From Streptomyces sp. NBC_01446 (GTDB taxonomy: Bacteria > Actinomycetota > Actinomycetes > Streptomycetales > Streptomycetaceae): 64,000 nucleotides of DNA. Position 1 is the stretch's first letter. Every line of letters starts with the position of its first letter. Positions 25,919-33,901 of the stretch are shown piece by piece. The stretch lies in assembly GCF_026340095.1 (NCBI RefSeq), contig NZ_JAPEPO010000001.1:2170001-2234000 (forward strand), in the 5' to 3' direction. The translations under genes were made by a program, and so were the position numbers. The notes beneath the pieces are model-generated. The model did no database searches, had not been told where the DNA came from, and saw only the letters and a list, made by a program, of their open reading frames with translations.

Positions 25919-27234
25919 TGGCGTCGCAGTCGGTGGTCGTCGTCGGCGCGGGCCAGGCGGGCCTGGAGACGGCGGCGGCCCTGCGCGGCCGCGGTTACGA
26001 GGGCCGGATCACGCTCATCGGCGACGAACCGGCCGGGCCCTGCGACCGCCCGCCGCTGTCCAAGGGCTATCTCGCCGGAAACGTGCCGGCCGGTGACATC
26101 GCGCTGCGCCCGGCGTCGTTCTACGCCGCGCAGGACATCGAGCTGCTGTCCGGGGACAAGGTCGCCTCGCTCGACCGGGAGCGCCGCACCGTCCTGCTCG
26201 AGTCGGGCCTGCGGCTGCCGTACGGCGCGCTGGTCCTCGCGACCGGCTGCCGCCCGCGCACGCTTCCCGTGCCCGGCGCCTCGCTCACCGGCGTCCTGAC
26301 GCTGCGCGGCCTGGCCGACGCGGAGGACCTGCGGCTGCGGCTCAGCGGGCCGCCGCGGAGTGTCGTCGTGGTCGGCGCCGGGTTCATCGGTCTCGAAGTG
26401 GCGGCCACCGCGCGCGGCCTCGGCCACGAGGTGACCGTCGTCGAGGCGCAGCCGAGGGCACTGGCCCGCGCGCTGACCCCGCAGATGTCGGCCCACGTCG
26501 TCGACGGCCACCGCGCGCAGGGCGTACGGGTGCTGCTCGGCCGCGAGGTGTCCGCGCTGTACGGCGACGCGGAGGGCCGGGTCCAGGTCATGGAGCTCGG
26601 GGACGGCGAGCGGATCGCCGCCGACCTCGTCGTGGTCGGTGTCGGGGTCCTGCCCAACACGGACCTCGCACTCACCGCCGACCTGGTCGTCGGCGACGGC
26701 ATCGTCGTGGACGAGCTGCTGCGGACCGAGGACCCGGACATCTACGCGGTCGGTGACTGCGCCCGTTTCCCGAGCCCGCACGCGGGGCGCCACCTCCGCC
26801 TGGAGTCCGTCCAGAACGCCACCGACCAGGCGCGCTGCGCGGCCGCCGGGATATGCGGCGAGCCGTACGCGTACACCGCCGTGCCGTGGTTCTGGTCCGA
26901 GCAGTTCGCGATGCGGCTGCAGATGGCCGGGCTCACGGCCGGGCACGACGAGACCGTGACCGTCGGCGATCCGGAGGACGGGCGGTTCTCCGTCCTGTGC
27001 TTCCGAGGCGGCCGGCTGATCGGCGTCGAGTCCGTGAACCGTCCGGCGGACCACGGCATCGCGCGCCGGCTGCTCACCCACGGCACCGACCTACCACCGG
27101 CGGCGGCCCGGGAGCCGGGCTTCGACCTCAAGAAGCTCCCCCGCACGCCCGCCGGGTCCCAGAACTCCCCCACCTCCCCCACACCGTCACCATCCCGTTC
27201 AACCACTCAGGAAAGGCTGTCCATCCATGCCTGA
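25918..27234 (+). CDS. Ferredoxin reductase, putidaredoxin-reductase type
   Basis: A 438-residue FAD/NAD(P)H flavoprotein. The FAD site VVVGAGQAGLETAAALRGRGY and CDRPPLSKGYL are at the N-terminus, the NAD(P)H site VVVGAGFIGLEVAATARGLGH is central, and the second FAD motif YAVGDCA is near 275; a short reductase C-terminal domain follows. It passes electrons from NAD(P)H to the ferredoxin. The first base of ATG is the last of the ferredoxin TGA, and the gene overlaps the next one by eight bases, so the three products should be made together. Confidence 0.92.
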   Translation: MASQSVVVVGAGQAGLETAAALRGRGYEGRITLIGDEPAGPCDRPPLSKGYLAGNVPAGDIALRPASFYAAQDIELLSGDKVASLDRERRTVLLESGLRLPYGALVLATGCRPRTLPVPGASLTGVLTLRGLADAEDLRLRLSGPPRSVVVVGAGFIGLEVAATARGLGHEVTVVEAQPRALARALTPQMSAHVVDGHRAQGVRVLLGREVSALYGDAEGRVQVMELGDGERIAADLVVVGVGVLPNTDLALTADLVVGDGIVVDELLRTEDPDIYAVGDCARFPSPHAGRHLRLESVQNATDQARCAAAGICGEPYAYTAVPWFWSEQFAMRLQMAGLTAGHDETVTVGDPEDGRFSVLCFRGGRLIGVESVNRPADHGIARRLLTHGTDLPPAAAREPGFDLKKLPRTPAGSQNSPTSPTPSPSRSTTQERLSIHA

Positions 27235-27802
27235 AACCACGTCGGCGCCCGAGGGCACGACTCTCACCGCTCCCGAGCCGTCCCGGTCGAAGCATCCGTT
27301 CACGCTGCGGACCATCGGCGTCTGGCTGGCCGTGCTCGCCGTGCTGGCCGGCTTCGGTGTCGCCTCGGCCGCGGCCGCGGAGGGCGACGCCGCCCGTCCC
27401 GGCGCGAACGTCTCGCTCGTCGGCGTGTGGGACCTCACGGTGACGGTCCACACCCCTGACGGCGGCACCTCGGTGACGACTCCGCGCTTCACCTTCAACC
27501 CGGACCACAAGCTGTCGGCCCAGGGCCCGCCGGACTCGACCGGTGCGCCGCTGTACGTCGCCAAGGGCTACTGGAACCAGAAGGCGGACGGCACCATCTC
27601 GTTCTACATCACGCACCAGGGCGCGTCCGAGGGCGGCGCCATCCCCGGCACCGTCGAGGCCGTGCACCTGGGCCGGATAACGGGGAAGACGTTCAACACG
27701 GTCGCGTACGCCTTCGTCACCGAAACGCCCGGCGCCGCCCCGATCGGTCCGATCGACGTCGACTCCACGGCCACGTGGGTCTCCTCGGCTCCGACGGCCT
27801 GA
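27227..27802 (+). CDS. Membrane-anchored beta-barrel-like protein of unknown role
   Basis: A 191-residue protein: about 25 polar residues, one hydrophobic helix (roughly 27-52, TIGVWLAVLAVLAGFGVASA) that could be a signal sequence or an anchor, then a 135-residue domain rich in beta strands with the opening GVWDLTVTVHTPDGG. The strand pattern resembles lipocalin-like or allene-oxide-cyclase-like barrels, but no diagnostic motif was recognised. It is translationally coupled to the ferredoxin reductase gene, which is odd for an exported protein. Anchoring redox partners at the membrane or catalysing a cyclisation outside are both guesses. Confidence 0.7.
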   Translation: MPETTSAPEGTTLTAPEPSRSKHPFTLRTIGVWLAVLAVLAGFGVASAAAAEGDAARPGANVSLVGVWDLTVTVHTPDGGTSVTTPRFTFNPDHKLSAQGPPDSTGAPLYVAKGYWNQKADGTISFYITHQGASEGGAIPGTVEAVHLGRITGKTFNTVAYAFVTETPGAAPIGPIDVDSTATWVSSAPTA

Positions 27803-27825
27803 CGTACGCCCGCCGAGCACGTCAC

Positions 27826-27871
27826 ACGGGAAAGGTCCCGGTCCCCCGAGGGGGACCGGGACCTTTCCCGT
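27826..27871. terminator. Bidirectional terminator, barrel protein / P450-4
   Basis: A perfect 21-bp stem with a CGAG tetraloop lies between two converging stop codons. Confidence 0.87.
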
Positions 27872-27892
27872 AGGTGCGTCCCGCGTACGGGA

Positions 27893-29158
27893 TCAGGCGC
27901 CGCGGACGACCGGCAGGCTGGTGAGCGTGTGGTTGATCTCGCCCTCGTGCCACGGCAGTTCGCTCTCGGGGACCGCGAGCCGCAGGTCCGGGAAGCGCCG
28001 CACGAGGCCGTCGATGGCGATCTCCATCTCCATCCGGCCGAGGTGCTTGCCGAGGCAGTAGTGCATGCCGTGGCCGAAGGAGATGTGCGGGTTGCGCTCG
28101 CGGGCCAGGTCGAGCCGGTCCGGGTCGGGGAAGACGTCCGCGTCCCGGTTGGCCGACGCGAGCGAGAGGAGCACGGCGTCGCCCTTGGGTATGGTCACGC
28201 CGCCGACCTCGATGTCCTCGGCCGCGATACGCGGGAATCCGGAGGTGTCGGTCGCGAACAGGTTGACGTGGCGCAGGAGTTCCTCGACGGCCCTCGGGAT
28301 CCGGGAGCGGTCCTCGACGAGGTGACGCCACTGGTCCTGGTGGTCCACGAGGAGGGCCAGGACGGAGTTGGCCAGCTGGTTGGCGGTGGTGTCGAAGCCG
28401 GCGCCGATCAGCGTGAAGCCGAAGGTGACCAGCTCGGGCTCGCTGAGCCGGTCGTTGTCGTCGCGGGCCGCGATCAGCTCGGACAGCATGTCGTCGGCGG
28501 GGTTGGCGCGCTTCTCGGCGACGAGCCCGACGATGTACTCGCTGAGCTTGCCGAGCGCGTGCAGCGACTCCTCGCCGCCGGCCCGGTCGTCGACCGTGGC
28601 GAAGGCGCGCGCCCACTGCTCGAACTCCCGCAGGTCCTGGGGCGGTACGCCCAGGAGCTCCCCGATGACGGTCAGCGGGAGCGGCACCGCGAGCTGCTGC
28701 ACGAGGTCCACGACCCCGTCCTTGGCCGCCATGTCGTCGAGGAGTTCGTCGGTGACCTTCTGGACGTTGTCCCGCATCCGCTCGACCCGCCGCATGGTGA
28801 ACGCGCCGGCCACCAGCTTCCGCAGCCGGGAGTGCTCCGGCGCGTCGAGCGAGATGATCATCTCCGGCGTCGTGTGCATCGTGCCGCCCACGCGGGGGGC
28901 CCCTTCGCCGCAGGCCTGGGCCCGGCTGAGCCGGGGGTCGGCGGAGAGCCGCCGCACATCCTCGTAACGGGTGATCAGCCAGGCGTCCACACCTCCCGCG
29001 GTGGGCACCTTCACCACCGGCTGTTCGGCGCGCAGGGCGGCGTACGCCGGGGCGGGGCCACGGTAACTGGAACCGGTGAAGGGGAACACGCCCGCCACCG
29101 GGCAGCCGGCGCCCTGGGGCGCCGTCTCCTGGCTGAGTGTCTCCTGGGTGACTGTCAC
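27893..29158 (-). CDS. Cytochrome P450 (P450-4)
   Basis: A 421-residue P450 with GAGFDTTANQ, EELLRHVN and FGHGMHYCLG. It is a close paralogue of P450-3. The N-terminus carries a short extra stretch with two cysteines (GAGCPVAG). GTG at 29158 follows GGAGGATCTATC. It stands as a single leftward gene bounded by a terminator on each side. Duplication of this P450 within one cluster suggests two related oxidations or stepwise oxidation at neighbouring carbons. Confidence 0.91.
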   Translation of the reverse strand: MTVTQETLSQETAPQGAGCPVAGVFPFTGSSYRGPAPAYAALRAEQPVVKVPTAGGVDAWLITRYEDVRRLSADPRLSRAQACGEGAPRVGGTMHTTPEMIISLDAPEHSRLRKLVAGAFTMRRVERMRDNVQKVTDELLDDMAAKDGVVDLVQQLAVPLPLTVIGELLGVPPQDLREFEQWARAFATVDDRAGGEESLHALGKLSEYIVGLVAEKRANPADDMLSELIAARDDNDRLSEPELVTFGFTLIGAGFDTTANQLANSVLALLVDHQDQWRHLVEDRSRIPRAVEELLRHVNLFATDTSGFPRIAAEDIEVGGVTIPKGDAVLLSLASANRDADVFPDPDRLDLARERNPHISFGHGMHYCLGKHLGRMEMEIAIDGLVRRFPDLRLAVPESELPWHEGEINHTLTSLPVVRGA

Positions 29159-29257
29159 GATAGATCCTCCGCTTGGGACGTTACGGGTCGGATCTCACCG
29201 TACGGAGGGCCGATCGAGGCCAAGTCGCCCTGAACTAGAGCAAGTTGAGATGCTCCG

Positions 29258-29310
29258 CCGCACATGGCGAAGGGGGCGTCCATGGTGCCGGACGCCCCCT
29301 CGCCGTGCGG
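29258..29310 (-). terminator. Imperfect hairpin after the flavin hydroxylase gene
   Basis: A stem of about 20 paired bases with small bulges (left arm 29258-29281, right arm 29290-29310) begins seven bases after the hydroxylase stop on the minus strand. Confidence 0.7.
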
Positions 29311-29316
29311 TACGGA

Positions 29317-30465
29317 TCAGCCCTCCGGGCCGAGCAGCACCGCGGAGTAGTTCTTGCGGGCGGCGGTGTCGTACTGCAGCGCCACATGGCTCGTCGCCGA
29401 TGTGATGTCCCGCCAGAAGCGCTGGAGCGTGTGCCCCTCGCCGAGGCCGCCGGTCCCGGCCGCGCCCACGAGGAGGGCCACGGCCTCGCGCAGGATCTCG
29501 GCGGCGAAGGTGGCGTTCCGCTCGTTGCGCGCCATGTGCTCGGGGGTGAAGAGGCGCTGGTCGAGGACCTGGGCGTTCTCCATGACGAGGTGGCGTGCGG
29601 CGTCGATCCGGCCGGAGGCACGTACGACCGTCAGTTCGGCGGTCTGGTTGCGCCGGCGCCCCTGGATCGATCCCGTACAGGCGGCCAGCGCGCCGGTGGC
29701 GGCGCCGACGACGGGGGCGATGAAGGTCAGGCCGCCCACCGCCTGGAAGGGCACGTTGTGCGCGGACACGCGCGAGGCGCCGTTGCGGCCGGTGAGCATG
29801 TCGGTGCGGTCGAAGGTCAGATGCTCCGGTACGAACACGTCGTCGACGACGACCGTGTGGCTGCCGGTGGCCCGCATCCCGATGCTGTCCCAGGTCTCGC
29901 GCACGGTGTACGTGCCCCGCGGCAGGGTGAAGAAGCGCAGTTGCGGTGGTCCCTCACCGCCCGCGACGGCCGCACACACCATCACCCAGTCGGCGAAGTC
30001 GACGGCGCTGACGTAGGCCCACTCGCCGGTGACCCGCCAGCCGCCGTCCGCCTGCCTGGCCCGCCCGGCGGGCATCAGACCGGTCGCCACGACCGTGTCG
30101 GGGCCCGCGCCCCACAGCTCCTGGTGTCCCTGCTCGGGCAGGTGCGAGGCGAAGCGGGCCGAGTACGCCGCGAGCGAGGCGCACCAGGCCGAGGCGGCGC
30201 AGCCCTCGCCGACGGACATGACGGCCCGCGTCAGGTCCGCGAACGAGCCCTCCGTGCCACCGAACCGCGCGGCCACGAAGTGCCGGGCGAACCCGGCCTC
30301 CCGTATCGCGTCGGTGACCTCGCGGGACAGGCTGCGGCCCGTGTCCGCGTCCGCCGCGTGGCGCGTCGCGAGCAGGCGTATCCCGTCGGCGGCGGCGACG
30401 AGCCCGGTGGCGGGGACCGCCGGGCCGGCGTCGGGAGCGGCGAGGACGCCGAGGTCGACGCTCAC
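29317..30465 (-). CDS. Flavin-dependent hydroxylase, ActVA-ORF5-like oxygenase component
   Basis: A 382-residue protein of the acyl-CoA-dehydrogenase-fold (group D) monooxygenases. The architecture (helical N-terminus, middle beta domain with WAYVSAVDFADWVMVCA, C-terminal helices ending in a TSATSHVALQYDTA segment) matches ActVA-ORF5 and NcnH-type oxygenases, which use reduced FMN from a separate reductase to hydroxylate aromatic polyketides. The residue that acts as base in acyl-CoA dehydrogenases is not evident. The GTG at 30465 overlaps the upstream stop (GTGA). The likely reductase partner is at 32017, in the divergent operon. Confidence 0.82.
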   Translation of the reverse strand: MSVDLGVLAAPDAGPAVPATGLVAAADGIRLLATRHAADADTGRSLSREVTDAIREAGFARHFVAARFGGTEGSFADLTRAVMSVGEGCAASAWCASLAAYSARFASHLPEQGHQELWGAGPDTVVATGLMPAGRARQADGGWRVTGEWAYVSAVDFADWVMVCAAVAGGEGPPQLRFFTLPRGTYTVRETWDSIGMRATGSHTVVVDDVFVPEHLTFDRTDMLTGRNGASRVSAHNVPFQAVGGLTFIAPVVGAATGALAACTGSIQGRRRNQTAELTVVRASGRIDAARHLVMENAQVLDQRLFTPEHMARNERNATFAAEILREAVALLVGAAGTGGLGEGHTLQRFWRDITSATSHVALQYDTAARKNYSAVLLGPEG

Positions 30466-30953
30466 GATCCTGACCCGTCCGTGAGGGCGCGGGCGAAGCG
30501 CTCCAGCGTCTCGCCGGGGCTCGGCCCGTCGAGCGCCTTGAAGATCCGCTCGGCGCCGGGTCCGTGGCGGTCCAGCTTGACGTGGGCGAGCGAGACACGG
30601 GTGTGTCCCGCGTCGACGGCCTCGAAGTCGACCTCGATCTGGCTGGCGCCGTCGTCGGTGGGAATGGACTGCCAATTGGGGTCGATCCGCCAGGTCATGA
30701 CGACGCGGCGGCCCGGCACCCACTCCAGCACGCGGCCCCAGGCGATCTCGGTGCCTTCCACGTCCCACTCGTAGTAGCGCCCGCCGACGCCCGCCTCGAA
30801 GGCGAGGCCGGCCCGCTCCTTGCGCACCAGGATGTGACTCGGCGGCCACCAGTCCGCCGGGCGCTCGGTGAAGACCTTGAAGCACTCGTCGGGCGTCGCC
30901 GCCACGGTCACCGACTTCCTGACGTCGGGCAGGGTCTGCGTCTGCTCGGGCAC
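30462..30953 (-). CDS. SRPBCC/AHSA1-type cyclase-like protein
   Basis: A 163-residue helix-grip protein of the AHSA1-like branch: VTVAATPDECFKVFTERPADWWPP, GGRYYEWDVEGTEIAWGRVLEWVPGRRVVMTWRI and the closing long helix are characteristic. Members range from stress proteins to polyketide cyclases and ligand binders. GAGGAGGCCCC precedes the GTG. It is translationally coupled to the flavin hydroxylase gene, so it may shape or present the hydroxylase substrate, or catalyse a later cyclisation. It is distinct in sequence from the didomain aromatase at 1171. Confidence 0.78.
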   Translation of the reverse strand: MPEQTQTLPDVRKSVTVAATPDECFKVFTERPADWWPPSHILVRKERAGLAFEAGVGGRYYEWDVEGTEIAWGRVLEWVPGRRVVMTWRIDPNWQSIPTDDGASQIEVDFEAVDAGHTRVSLAHVKLDRHGPGAERIFKALDGPSPGETLERFARALTDGSGS

Positions 30954-31159
30954 GGGGCCTCCTCGCTCCGGCCAGGTATCCGCCCGGCCACGGCATCGAA
31001 TGCACCCAAGCTGACGGCCCGCGCTAGGCCCCGTGTCGAGTACGGCTCGAACAGCCGGCCTCCACCGCGGCTCCACCCGGGGGCGAGAAACCCGCAAGGC
31101 CACGGGCCCACCGTCGAGCCGACGTGGACCGGATCGACACGAGCGATGGGGAGAGCACG

Positions 31160-31945
31160 ATGACAGACGCGGGACGACGAGTGGCCTTCGTCACCGGGGC
31201 GACCAGCGGGATCGGCCTGGCCGTGACCGAGCTGCTGGCCCGGCAGGGCGTCGCGGTGTTCGGTGTGGCGCGGGACGCGGAGAACGTCCGCACCATGGTC
31301 AAGGCGCAGCGCGAGCAGGGCCACGAGGTGGCCGGCACGGTGTGCGACGTGACGTCCGTGGCGCAGATCCAGGAGGCCGTGGCCGCCGCCGTGGCCGAGT
31401 ACGGCCGCATCGACATCCTCGTCAACAACGCGGGCCGCGGCGGTGGCGGGGTGACCGCGGAGCTGCCCGACGCGCTCTGGGACGACGTGATCGAGACCAA
31501 CCTGAACGGCACCTTCCGAGTCACCCGGGAAGTGCTCAGCACGGGCCTGATGCGCGAGGGGTCCTGGGGACGGATCATCAACATCGCCTCCACCGGCGGC
31601 AAGCAGGGCGTCGAGCTCGCCGCGCCCTACTCCGCCTCCAAGCACGGAGTGATCGGCTTCACCAAGGCCGTCGGCAAGGAGCTCGCCGCGACCGGCATCA
31701 CCGTGAACGCCGTCTGCCCCGGTTACGTCGAGACCCCCATGGCCCAGCGCGTGCGGCAGGGCTACGCGGGCCACTACGGAGTGAGCGAGCAGGAGATCCA
31801 GGAGAAGTTCAACGCCAAGATCCCGCTCGGCCGTTACTCCACCCCCGAGGAGGTCGCCGGGCTCGTCGGCTACCTCGCGTCGGACCCGGCCGGGTCCATC
31901 ACCGCCCAGGCCATGAACGTCTGCGGTGGGCTCGGCAACTACTGA
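31160..31945 (+). CDS. ActIII-type polyketide C-9 ketoreductase
   Basis: The protein has 261 residues, the same length as ActIII. Asn114, Ser144, Tyr157 and Lys161 fall on the ActIII catalytic positions, with TGATSGIGL for NADPH, NIASTGGKQG and the signature ending NVCGGLGNY. It reduces the C-9 carbonyl of the nascent poly-beta-ketone and fixes first-ring geometry. At the XGG selectivity motif Pro94 of ActIII is Gly here. The ATG was set by GGGGAGAGCACG. It starts a three-gene operon with the flavin reductase and an ActIV-like cyclase, and defines the cluster as a reducing type II polyketide pathway. Confidence 0.93.
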   Translation: MTDAGRRVAFVTGATSGIGLAVTELLARQGVAVFGVARDAENVRTMVKAQREQGHEVAGTVCDVTSVAQIQEAVAAAVAEYGRIDILVNNAGRGGGGVTAELPDALWDDVIETNLNGTFRVTREVLSTGLMREGSWGRIINIASTGGKQGVELAAPYSASKHGVIGFTKAVGKELAATGITVNAVCPGYVETPMAQRVRQGYAGHYGVSEQEIQEKFNAKIPLGRYSTPEEVAGLVGYLASDPAGSITAQAMNVCGGLGNY

Positions 31946-32016
31946 TGGCCCCGGTGCCGCCGATCCCGGCGACGCCTGCGACGGCCCTGACGACGAGCAG
32001 AAACGGAGTACCTGAC

Positions 32017-32589
32017 ATGACTGCTGTGACCGCCGGCGCAACTCTCGCCGAACCCGACGTGGCCGCCTTCCGGGCCGCGATGGGCCGATTCCCGACGGGC
32101 GTCACCCTGCTCACCCAGGGAAGCGGCGACGAGACCATCGTGATGACCCTGAACAGCCTCACCTCGGTCTCGCTCGACCCGATGCTGATCCTCGTCTCCG
32201 TCAAGGCGTCCGGCCGGATGCGCCCGCGGATATCGCAGGCGGGCAGCTTCGCCGTGAGCGTGCTCACCGAGGCGCAGCTGGATCTGGCGCTGGAGTTCTG
32301 CCGGCCCGACCGGCCGGAGGGCCGCGCCGCGATGCTGCGTCTGTCCGCCGAGGAGGGCGTCACCGGCAACGCCGTGCTGCCCGCTGCGGAGACGTACGTC
32401 GAGTGCGTGCTGGACGCGGAGTACACGGCCGGCGACCACACGCTGCTGATCGGCCGGGTCGTCGCCCTGTCCGGCGGGTCGTCCGAGCCGGACCCGCTCC
32501 TGTTCCACCAGGGCAAGTTCGGCCGGCTGTCGCCCGCCTCGTCCAGCTCGTCCGCCTCGTCCGCCGAGCAGAGGGAGGCGGCCGCGTGA
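32017..32589 (+). CDS. NAD(P)H:flavin reductase, ActVB-like
   Basis: A 190-residue flavin reductase-like split-barrel protein. FRAAMGRFPTGVTLLT and SLTSVSLDPMLILVSVKASGRM are the FMN-binding segments of the HpaC/ActVB family, which supply free reduced FMN to two-component monooxygenases; a serine-rich tail ends the protein. The ATG at 32017 fits the domain start; an ATG at 31945 overlapping the ketoreductase stop (TGATG) would add 24 unconserved residues. It is the obvious partner of the oxygenase at 29317. Confidence 0.87.
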   Translation: MTAVTAGATLAEPDVAAFRAAMGRFPTGVTLLTQGSGDETIVMTLNSLTSVSLDPMLILVSVKASGRMRPRISQAGSFAVSVLTEAQLDLALEFCRPDRPEGRAAMLRLSAEEGVTGNAVLPAAETYVECVLDAEYTAGDHTLLIGRVVALSGGSSEPDPLLFHQGKFGRLSPASSSSSASSAEQREAAA

Positions 32590-33518
32590 GTGCGACCACT
32601 GCGTCCTCGGTGGCTGCGCCCGGCAGCCTGCGGCAGGTCGCCGACGGGGTGTACGCCTTCGTCCAGCCGGAAGGCGGCTGGTGCCTGAACAACGCCGGCC
32701 TCGTCGCCGGCGGCGGCCAGGCGGTCCTGATCGACACGGCGGCGACCGAGCCCCGCACCCGCAGGCTGCGCGAGGAGGTGGAGCGCGTGGTGCCGGGCGG
32801 CCCGGACTACGTGGTCAACACCCACTTCCACGGCGACCACACGTTCGGCAACGGCCAGTTCACGCCGCGTGCCGCCGTCGTTGCGCACGCGGGCACCCGG
32901 TCCGACACGCAGGAGGCGGGCCTCGGCCTGCGCCACCTGTGGCCGGACGTCGAGTGGGGCGAGACCCCGCTGACCCTGCCCACACTCACCTTCCGGGACG
33001 AGCTCACCCTGCACGCGGAGGGCGGCCTGCGCACCGAGCTGCTCCACGTGGGCCCCGCCCACACCGCGAACGACGTGATCGCGTGGGTGCCGGAGCGCGG
33101 CGTGCTGTTCACCGGGGACGTGGTGTGGTCGGGGGTGACCCCGTACCTCCTGATGGGCTCCGTCACCGGGTCGCTGCGGGCCCTGGAGCGCATGCGCGCG
33201 CTCGGTGCCTCCGTGGTCGTCCCCGGGCACGGTCCGGTCGGCGGCCCCGAGCTCCTCGACGCGACGGAGGCCTACGTCCACTGGCTCCAGGACCTCGCGC
33301 GGGACGGCCTGCGGCGCGGCGTGGGCCCGCTCCAGGCGGCCCGGGACGCGGACCTCGGCGCGTTCGCCGGGCTCCTGGACTCCGAGCGCCTGGTCGGAAA
33401 CCTGCACCGCGCGTACGCCGAACTCGAGGGCCTGGCCCCCGGCGCCCGTATCGACGTCGCGGCGTCCTTCAAAGAGATGGTCGCCTTCCACGGCGCCCTG
33501 CCCACCTGCCACGCCTGA
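32586..33518 (+). CDS. ActIV-like metallo-beta-lactamase-fold polyketide cyclase
   Basis: A 310-residue MBL-fold protein with the zinc motif THFHGDH (79-85), a later His in HVGPAHTAND, Asp in FTGDVVW and His in VPGHGPV. Its length and its place beside an ActIII-type ketoreductase fit the ActIV family, which closes later rings and releases the polyketide from its carrier. GTG at 32586 overlaps the flavin reductase stop (GTGA). A housekeeping hydrolase is possible but less likely in this operon. Confidence 0.84.
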   Translation: MSATTASSVAAPGSLRQVADGVYAFVQPEGGWCLNNAGLVAGGGQAVLIDTAATEPRTRRLREEVERVVPGGPDYVVNTHFHGDHTFGNGQFTPRAAVVAHAGTRSDTQEAGLGLRHLWPDVEWGETPLTLPTLTFRDELTLHAEGGLRTELLHVGPAHTANDVIAWVPERGVLFTGDVVWSGVTPYLLMGSVTGSLRALERMRALGASVVVPGHGPVGGPELLDATEAYVHWLQDLARDGLRRGVGPLQAARDADLGAFAGLLDSERLVGNLHRAYAELEGLAPGARIDVAASFKEMVAFHGALPTCHA

Positions 33519-33525
33519 CCTCCCG

Positions 33526-33570
33526 GACCGGAACCTCACAGACCGGAACCTCACAGCCCGGAACCTCACA
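33526..33570 (+). repeat. Three 15-bp tandem repeats
   Basis: Three head-to-tail copies of GACCGGAACCTCACA (the third with one change) and a decayed partial fourth lie in the gap between the ActIV-like gene and the small reading frame at 33639. They do not code on the plus strand after the stop. Replication slippage is the simplest cause. Confidence 0.7.
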
Positions 33571-33638
33571 GCCGTTACTCACAGACCGGAGGCCGAGACC
33601 CCGCACCGACGAAACCGCCGTACTGAAAGGAGTCGTCG

Positions 33639-33788
33639 ATGGAGACGATTCTGCTGGACCGCGAGACGCATGTGGCACCCCCGACGCACCTGGAGTTCCA
33701 CGGGGTGCCCTGCCGGATACCTCTACTGCTGGCCGGGGACCTCGACGACGACGGGAGTGAACCCCACATCTGCCGGAGCATCGACTGA
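33639..33788 (+). CDS. Small protein (49 aa), unknown
   Basis: A 49-residue reading frame, METILLDRETHV followed by LEFHGVPCRIPLLLAGDLDDDG and HICRSID, preceded by an ideal ribosome binding site (AAAGGAG, six bases before ATG) and followed within 30 bases by a very strong terminator. These signals support expression. It has two cysteines and four histidines and no signal peptide or helix. No family was recognised. It closes the ketoreductase-reductase-cyclase operon and could be a small accessory protein of the synthase; a precursor peptide seems unlikely because no peptide-modifying enzyme is nearby. Confidence 0.62.
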   Translation: METILLDRETHVAPPTHLEFHGVPCRIPLLLAGDLDDDGSEPHICRSID

Positions 33789-33814
33789 GCCGCCGCCCAG
33801 AACGTGTCATCGGG

Positions 33815-33865
33815 CCGGCACATGGCCGAGGGGCCCCTCGAAGGGGCCCCTCGGCCATGTGCCGG
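33815..33865. terminator. Bidirectional terminator at the cluster's right side
   Basis: A perfect 24-bp stem with a three-base loop, the longest in the window, lies between the small protein gene and the converging SnoaL-like gene. Confidence 0.9.
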
Positions 33866-33901
33866 ATCTCCGTGTTCAGGCCGGTTCCGTGTACGGGCCG
33901 G

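Noticed and set aside
27227..27802. Annotation as allene oxide cyclase
   Set aside because: Only the general strand pattern resembles that barrel; no diagnostic residues were recognised.
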